A stretch of DNA of 19,059 nt, taken from assembly GCA_028699795.1 (NCBI GenBank), contig JAQVTZ010000011.1, forward strand, positions 1 through 19,059, given 5' to 3'. A model generated the notes under the pieces. The model had not been told where the DNA came from and did not search any database. It saw only the letters and a list, made by a program, of their open reading frames with translations. A program made the position numbers and the translations under genes. This document shows positions 15,186 to 19,059 of the stretch, in pieces. Each line of letters begins with the position of its first letter. The first letter of the stretch is position 1. Source of the stretch: Clostridia bacterium (GTDB taxonomy: Bacteria > Bacillota > Clostridia > Christensenellales > DTU072).

Positions 15186-15860
15186 TTATTCGCCAAAGTC
15201 CGCAATATTCAGCTTGAAGCTGTTTTTATGGTATTCAATCATTCCTTCTGCTTGCATTTTGGATAACTCGTTGGACAGCGCGCTGCGCTCGACAGACAAA
15301 TAATCGGCAAGTTGTTTGCGGTTAAAAGGTATTTCTATAGAAAGTTTACCTTGTTCAAAGGATTCCGACGACAAATAGGCGACAAGCCTTGCGCGGATGG
15401 TCTTGGGTGTAAGGTAACGCATTTTATTGCTAAGCATGACATTTTTGCGGGCAAGGTTTTGCATCAAATTTTCTATCAATTTACTATGGAAACTACAACG
15501 CTTGGGACAGAGATAAAGGACTTTGTTAATATTGAAAAATAGCACCTCTGTTTTTTCGTTGGCAACCACATCGACGGTAAGCGGTTCAGATTTTAGACAA
15601 GCATAGGTTTCGCCGAAGATGCCTCCCGTTTCGATAATATCAATGATACTGTTGTTGCCCCAGGCGTCGCATCTTTCGATATTCACAGACCCGTTTAACA
15701 CAATTCCTAATGAAATTATCACATCGCCGTATCGATAAATGGTCTCTCCTTTTTTATATTGTTTTAAAATAGGAAGAAGACAAGGATTCATGCTTTCAAT
15801 TTCGTTCGGCAGAATCCTGCGAAATAAGGTCGTTTTTGATAAAAAATCGGAAATTTTCAT
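15186..15860 (-). CDS. Crp/Fnr-family transcriptional regulator (HcpR-like by context)
   Basis: A 224-residue regulator with an N-terminal cyclic-nucleotide-binding-like beta-roll (about 20-120; GETIYRYGD and the GEIF-like GGIFGETYA), a dimerisation helix, and a C-terminal winged HTH at about 178-205 (NRKQLADYLSVERSALSNEL). There is no N-terminal FNR-type cysteine cluster; Cys residues occur singly at 27, 64, 88, 118 and 122. AGGAG lies 6 nt before the ATG. It is divergent from an operon ending in hcp, the arrangement known for HcpR and related Crp/Fnr proteins that respond to NO or nitrite. A perfect palindrome lies between the two start sites, suggesting activation of hcp and self-repression. 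The ligand cannot be read from sequence. Its 3' side, 15039-15185, shows no gene or clear terminator. Confidence 0.92.
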   Translation of the reverse strand: MKISDFLSKTTLFRRILPNEIESMNPCLLPILKQYKKGETIYRYGDVIISLGIVLNGSVNIERCDAWGNNSIIDIIETGGIFGETYACLKSEPLTVDVVANEKTEVLFFNINKVLYLCPKRCSFHSKLIENLMQNLARKNVMLSNKMRYLTPKTIRARLVAYLSSESFEQGKLSIEIPFNRKQLADYLSVERSALSNELSKMQAEGMIEYHKNSFKLNIADFGE

Positions 15861-15874
15861 TTTTTCTCCTATTT

Positions 15875-15890
15875 TGTTGTTATAACAACA
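15875..15890. promoter_or_regulatory. 16-bp perfect palindrome, predicted Crp/Fnr (HcpR-like) operator
   Basis: TGTTGTTATAACAACA is a perfect inverted repeat whose half-sites TGTTG and CAACA are 6 bp apart, the same geometry as the CRP consensus TGTGA-N6-TCACA. Its centre, 15882.5, falls at about -41.5 of the predicted plus-strand promoter (-10 at 15912-15917), the classic class II activator position. It also falls at about +16 of the predicted minus-strand promoter of the regulator gene, a repressor position. Confidence 0.75.
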
Positions 15891-15904
15891 TAAAATATAA
15901 GTTG

Positions 15905-15933
15905 ATTATAGTACAATACAAATAGAAAGTCAA
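15905..15933 (-). promoter_or_regulatory. Sigma-A promoter of the Crp/Fnr regulator gene
   Basis: On the minus strand TTGACT (15933-15928) and TATAAT (15910-15905) are 17 bp apart, a nearly perfect vegetative promoter. Transcription should start near 15898, just upstream of the 15875-15890 palindrome, so a protein bound there would block elongation or promoter clearance and give autorepression. Confidence 0.82.
15912..15917 (+). promoter_or_regulatory. -10 element of the hcp operon promoter, lacking a good -35
   Basis: TACAAT at 15912-15917 is a good -10, but the bases 17 bp upstream (CATAAA at 15889-15894) are a poor -35. The upstream palindrome overlaps the edge of that position, as expected for a promoter that depends on a class II Crp/Fnr activator. 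The -10 lies inside the spacer of the opposing regulator promoter, so the two promoters may also interfere. Confidence 0.6.
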
Positions 15934-15949
15934 ATAAAGAGGGTTTTAG

Positions 15950-16648
15950 ATGATTAGAAAAATTATCAAGATAGACGAAGATAAATGCAACGGTTGCGGA
16001 TTGTGCGCAAATGCTTGTCATGAAGGCGCAATTGGAATGGTAAACGGGAAAGCAAAACTTATAAAAGAAGATTATTGCGATGGGCTGGGCGACTGTTTGC
16101 CTGTTTGCCCTACGGGGGCAATTAGTTTTGAAGAGCGGGAGGCGGCGGCATATGACGAAAAAGCTGCAACGGCAAATAAAATACAGCAAAAGCCGTTACC
16201 TTGCGGATGCCCCGGTACCAATCTAAAAAAATTAGACCGAAAAGAAGAAGTTTGTGGTTCCAATCAAGTTGCTCCAACTCGCTCCGAACTACGCCAATGG
16301 CCTGTTCAAATCAAACTGGCGCCTGTTAACGCGCCTTACTTTAATGGCGCACATCTTCTCATTGCGGCGGACTGTTGCGCTTACGCATACGGGAATTTCC
16401 ATAACGACTTCATTAAAAATAAGATTACTGTTATCGGGTGCCCTAAGCTGGACAGCGTAGACTATACCGTAAAACTTACGGATATTATTAAAAATAATGA
16501 TATAAAAAGCGTAACAATCGTCCGCATGGAAGTTCCTTGCTGCGGAGGGTTGGAGATTGCGGCAAAGAATGCGTTGCGAGCAAGCGGAAAATTTATTCCT
16601 TGGCAAATCGTCACCCTATCGACAGACGGCAAAATTTTAACGGAATAA
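15950..16648 (+). CDS. 4Fe-4S ferredoxin-type protein with extra C-terminal cysteine motifs (hcp operon)
   Basis: A 232-residue iron-sulfur protein. The N-terminal ferredoxin domain has CNGCGLCANAC (Cys13, 16, 19, 23) and then YCDGLGDCLPVCP (Cys43, 49, 53), where the second cluster has the enlarged CDGLG-C spacing seen in this ferredoxin subgroup. The C-terminal domain of about 150 residues holds further conserved-looking Cys motifs (CGCPG, ADCCAY, IGCPKLD, VPCCGG) that could bind more metal or serve redox chemistry. GAGGG precedes the ATG by about 6 nt. It is the first gene of the operon that leads through a small ferredoxin and a cupin to hcp, so it probably delivers electrons to Hcp or belongs to the same nitrosative-stress response. 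The C-terminal domain has no role I can name. Confidence 0.88.
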   Translation: MIRKIIKIDEDKCNGCGLCANACHEGAIGMVNGKAKLIKEDYCDGLGDCLPVCPTGAISFEEREAAAYDEKAATANKIQQKPLPCGCPGTNLKKLDRKEEVCGSNQVAPTRSELRQWPVQIKLAPVNAPYFNGAHLLIAADCCAYAYGNFHNDFIKNKITVIGCPKLDSVDYTVKLTDIIKNNDIKSVTIVRMEVPCCGGLEIAAKNALRASGKFIPWQIVTLSTDGKILTE

Positions 16649-16661
16649 GGAGGTATTACTA

Positions 16662-16859
16662 ATGAAAGCAAATGTGGACAAAAGCGGTTGTATCGGATGC
16701 GGATTATGTGTGGATATCTGTCCCGAAGTGTTCCGCATCGGAGAGGACGGACTAGCCGAAGCGTATGCTCCCGTCACTCCCGAAACGGCAGAACGGGCAA
16801 CAGAAGCAAAAGACGCATGCCCTGTATCGGTTATTGAATTAGAAGGAGAAGAATCATGA
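16662..16859 (+). CDS. Small 4Fe-4S ferredoxin
   Basis: A 65-residue single-cluster ferredoxin. The ligands are CIGCGLC (Cys10, 13, 16) plus the distant Cys of DACPVSVI near residue 53, with a Cys in DICPEVF between them that could form a disulfide. This is the ferredoxin type of Clostridia and Thermotoga. GGAGG lies about 9 nt before the ATG and its TGA overlaps the cupin gene's start as ATGA. It is a likely direct electron donor to Hcp, three genes on. Cytoplasmic, no signal peptide. Confidence 0.93.
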   Translation: MKANVDKSGCIGCGLCVDICPEVFRIGEDGLAEAYAPVTPETAERATEAKDACPVSVIELEGEES

Positions 16860-17173
16860 TAGAAAAAGTATATGAGTGGTCAAAATCCGATGGGAAAGTG
16901 ATTGAGGGCGTGATACGGGACGAGAACTTGCATTATATGCATATGTCGCTTCCCGTAAACGAAGTGTTGCCTGTACATACCACCAACGCCAATGTTTATA
17001 TGACAGTTGTCACGGGCCAATTATCGATTGCGCTTGCAGACGGAGCGCCCACAAATTATCCCGCTGGTACGGTATTGAAAATACCTCAAGGGATCGTAAT
17101 GGATGCGCGCAACTCGGGCACAGAGAAGTTGGAACTTGTGGTGGTCAAAGCGCCGCCACCTAAGAATCAATAA
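16856..17173 (+). CDS. Small cupin-domain protein of the hcp operon
   Basis: A 105-residue single-domain cupin (beta-barrel). The first cupin motif is recognisable at LPVHTTNANVYMTVVTGQLSIAL (His41 onward, residues 38-60), and the second at YPAGTVLKIPQGI. Most of the usual metal-binding His/Glu set is missing: His41 is present, but the next expected positions are Asn/Ala, so metal binding is doubtful. Its start overlaps the ferredoxin stop by 4 nt and GAAGGAGAAG precedes it. Its place between ferredoxin and hcp suggests a supporting role in that response, such as ligand sensing or cofactor handling; this is inference. Confidence 0.85.
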   Translation: MIEKVYEWSKSDGKVIEGVIRDENLHYMHMSLPVNEVLPVHTTNANVYMTVVTGQLSIALADGAPTNYPAGTVLKIPQGIVMDARNSGTEKLELVVVKAPPPKNQ

Positions 17174-17191
17174 AAAAAGGAGGATGATATA

Positions 17192-18757
17192 ATGGATCAA
17201 CAAATGTTTTGTTTTCAATGCGAACAAACCGCTTTTGGGACGGGTTGTACGGGAAGGGCCGGCGTATGCGGCAAACAAGCCGAAACCGCTCTCTTTCAAG
17301 ACAAATTGTTGGGTGCCCTCATCGGGTTGGCAAAGTCAATCAAAGGAAAAGAGCTTGCCCCAACAACCAAAAAATTATTTATGGAAGGATTATTTACGAC
17401 CATTACCAATGTCAACTTTAACAACATTACAATTGCCAATTTAATAGCGCGAGTTACTTCCGAAACACAAAAACTAGGCGGTATTGCGAACGATGCGTAC
17501 GACATGTCGGCCATTTGGACGGCGGATGAAGATATTCGCTCGTTAAAGTCTCTTATCTTATTCGGATTAAAAGGGATGGCGGCGTATGCCTACCACGCAA
17601 TGGTATTAAACTATCATGACGAAACCGTAGATTCGTTTTTTGTAGAGGCGATGCTTGCCTTGGAGCAGGAAAATTCGGTAGAGAAACTTTTGCCAATTGT
17701 ATTAAAAACGGGAGAAGTCAACTTAAAATGCATGGAGCTCTTGGACAAAGCCAACACCGAATCTTTTGGAAAGCCCGTACCCACCGAAGTTTCACTTACG
17801 GTAGAAAAAGGTCCTTTTATTGTGATTACAGGGCACGATTTACTCGATTTAAAGTTGTTGTTAGAGCAAACCGAAGGGAAAGGCATCCATGTCTACACGC
17901 ATGGAGAAATGCTGCCCGCCCAAGCTTATCCCGAGCTAAAAAAGTATCCTCACTTGAAAGGCAACTTCGGTACCGCCTGGCAAAATCAGCAAAAAGAATT
18001 TGCCAATATTCCCGCGGCGATATTATTTACTACCAATTGTATTATGCCTGTTCGGGCATCGTATGCAGATAGAGTCTTTACCACAGAGGTGGTGTCGTAT
18101 CCCCAAATGGTACATATTGGAGAAGAGAAAGACTTTACCCCCGTTATCCAAAAAGCTTTGGAACTGGGTGGATACCCCGAAGAAGTTACTTTTACTGGTA
18201 TCAACGGCGGTAAACAAGTAACAACAGGATTTGGGCATGACACGGTGTTGTCTGTCGCAGACAAGGTAGTAGAAGAGGTAAAAAAGGGAAACATTCAACA
18301 CTTTTTCTTGGTGGGAGGGTGCGACGGCGCGAAACCTGGTCGCAACTACTATACAGATTTTGTCAAGAAAACACCTACGGATACGATCATTTTAACGCTC
18401 GCATGCGGCAAATACCGTTTTAATGATTTGGAATTGGGGACCATAAAAGGTCTGCCCCGTCTAATGGATATGGGGCAATGTAACGATGCGTACAGCGCAA
18501 TAAAAGTTGCAATAGCACTCGCAAAAGCATTTGATTGCGATGTAAACGAGTTGCCTCTATCTTTGGTACTAAGCTGGTATGAGCAAAAAGCCGTCTGTAT
18601 CTTATTGACTTTACTTTATCTCGGAATTAAGAATATTCGACTTGGCCCCACCTTACCTGCTTTTGTCTCTCCCAATATCGCGAAATTTCTTGCTGAAACC
18701 TATAATTTGATGCCTATTTCAACAGCGGAAGAAGATCTAAAAGCAATTTTGGGATAA
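17192..18757 (+). CDS. hcp: Hydroxylamine reductase / hybrid-cluster protein
   Basis: A 521-residue Hcp with a complete ligand set. The N-terminal cubane cluster binds Cys7, Cys10, Cys19 and Cys26 (CxxC-x8-C-x6-C). The hybrid Fe-S-O cluster ligands are all identifiable by comparison with the Desulfovibrio protein: His215 (TGHD), Glu239 (HGEM), Cys283 (TNCIMP), Cys377 (GGCDGAKPGR), Cys405 (ACGKYRFN), Cys430 (GQCNDAYS), Glu464 and Lys466 (WYEQKA). In the family it reduces NO to N2O or hydroxylamine to ammonia in the cytoplasm of anaerobes, fed by a ferredoxin or Hcr. GGAGG is about 9 nt before the ATG. The two ferredoxin genes upstream are the likely electron supply, since no hcr is visible. 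A strong terminator follows. Confidence 0.98.
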   Translation: MDQQMFCFQCEQTAFGTGCTGRAGVCGKQAETALFQDKLLGALIGLAKSIKGKELAPTTKKLFMEGLFTTITNVNFNNITIANLIARVTSETQKLGGIANDAYDMSAIWTADEDIRSLKSLILFGLKGMAAYAYHAMVLNYHDETVDSFFVEAMLALEQENSVEKLLPIVLKTGEVNLKCMELLDKANTESFGKPVPTEVSLTVEKGPFIVITGHDLLDLKLLLEQTEGKGIHVYTHGEMLPAQAYPELKKYPHLKGNFGTAWQNQQKEFANIPAAILFTTNCIMPVRASYADRVFTTEVVSYPQMVHIGEEKDFTPVIQKALELGGYPEEVTFTGINGGKQVTTGFGHDTVLSVADKVVEEVKKGNIQHFFLVGGCDGAKPGRNYYTDFVKKTPTDTIILTLACGKYRFNDLELGTIKGLPRLMDMGQCNDAYSAIKVAIALAKAFDCDVNELPLSLVLSWYEQKAVCILLTLLYLGIKNIRLGPTLPAFVSPNIAKFLAETYNLMPISTAEEDLKAILG

Positions 18758-18786
18758 GTTGTTCTTACAATCGACTTCTTAAGTGA

Positions 18787-18820
18787 CAACGCCGCCCAAT
18801 TTGGGCGGCGTTGATTTTTT
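18787..18820 (+). terminator. Rho-independent terminator of the hcp operon
   Basis: A 12-bp perfect stem pairs CAACGCCGCCCA (18787-18798) with TGGGCGGCGTTG (18802-18813) around a 3-nt loop, followed by a six-T run at 18815-18820. It lies 30 nt after the hcp stop. The left flank is not A-rich, so it works mainly on the plus strand. Confidence 0.96.
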
Positions 18821-18874
18821 GTCATATCGAATTTCTTCGCCATTCTTATGGGCGAAAGAGTTGCGATAAGAAAG

Positions 18875-19059
18875 CTAATGGTAGTATCGTCTATTATTGG
18901 TATTGTTGGATTGTTGTTGCATGGTTTTTAGCAGGCGTTTTTTGTTGGCTGCTATAGCGATGATGATGATAACGATGGCGCCTGCCAACCCGCCTAAGAT
19001 GCCCCATACAACGGATAGATTGTTGTTCTTTCCTTTCGGTGTGTAATCGAAAGTTATGC
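18875..19059 (-). CDS. C-terminal membrane anchor of an unidentified protein (partial)
   Basis: A minus-strand frame runs open from the window edge (first full codon at 19057) to TAG at 18877-18875, giving 60 residues. It has a short polar segment (DYTPKGKNNN), one strongly hydrophobic helix (roughly WGILGGLAGAIVIIIIAIAA), then a basic stop-transfer (NKKRLLK) and a Gln/Asn-rich tail ending RRYYH. This is the layout of a surface or extracytoplasmic protein held by a C-terminal transmembrane helix with a cytoplasmic tail. The bulk of the gene lies outside the window, so its function cannot be given. No clear minus-strand terminator was seen between its stop and the hcp terminator; a 6-bp stem at 18838-18858 has no U tract. 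Confidence 0.7.
   Translation of the reverse strand, partial: ITFDYTPKGKNNNLSVVWGILGGLAGAIVIIIIAIAANKKRLLKTMQQQSNNTNNRRYYH

Overview
The window looks like a chromosomal segment of an anaerobic, low-to-mid GC Bacillota (Clostridia-type, probably gut-associated). This is inferred from strong AGGAGG ribosome binding sites, tightly packed operons, a hybrid-cluster protein (Hcp) operon with ferredoxins, a GPH-type sugar symporter, split transketolase subunits and the anaerobic GlpA-like/GlpB-like/DUF1667 redox triad. No rRNA, tRNA, CRISPR, phage or transposase gene was seen. The taxonomy is inference; no marker gene is present.

Layout. (1) 1-1976, plus strand: the 3' end of a GlpA-like FAD oxidoreductase with its [2Fe-2S] tail, a second FAD/NAD(P) oxidoreductase and a DUF1667 four-cysteine protein. 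(2) 1979-2362: three near-identical 121-bp tandem repeats plus a partial fourth, non-coding. (3) 2439-5702, plus: an FGGY carbohydrate kinase and an FAD oxidase of the alkylglycerone-phosphate-synthase type, closed by a bidirectional hairpin terminator at 5720-5751. (4) 5770-14932, minus: an eight-gene catabolic operon, read right to left as ThDP enzyme (IolD/acetolactate-synthase-like), methylmalonate-semialdehyde-dehydrogenase-type ALDH, Gfo/Idh dehydrogenase, transketolase N half, transketolase C half, long RpiB-type isomerase, IclR regulator, GPH symporter. The last six genes are chained by five successive 4-nt start/stop overlaps. It has a near-consensus sigma-A promoter and a 29-bp perfect palindrome upstream. 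(5) 15186-15860, minus: a Crp/Fnr regulator. (6) 15950-18757, plus, divergent from it: a multi-Cys ferredoxin-like protein, a small ferredoxin, a cupin and Hcp, ended by a strong terminator. (7) 18875-19059, minus: the C-terminal membrane anchor of a protein cut by the window edge.

How it may work together. The two facing operons (3 and 4) carry the parts of one carbon-source pathway: uptake (GPH), oxidation (Gfo/Idh, AGPS-like and Glp-like flavoenzymes), phosphorylation (FGGY), isomerisation (RpiB), two-carbon transfer (transketolase), a ThDP C-C enzyme and a CoA-acylating aldehyde dehydrogenase. The set does not match a complete inositol, apiose or sulfoquinovose route as I know them, so the substrate is open. 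The Crp/Fnr-Hcp module looks like an HcpR-style nitrosative-stress regulon: a 16-bp palindrome with CRP-like half-site geometry sits at a predicted -41.5 of the hcp operon promoter and just downstream of the regulator's own start site.
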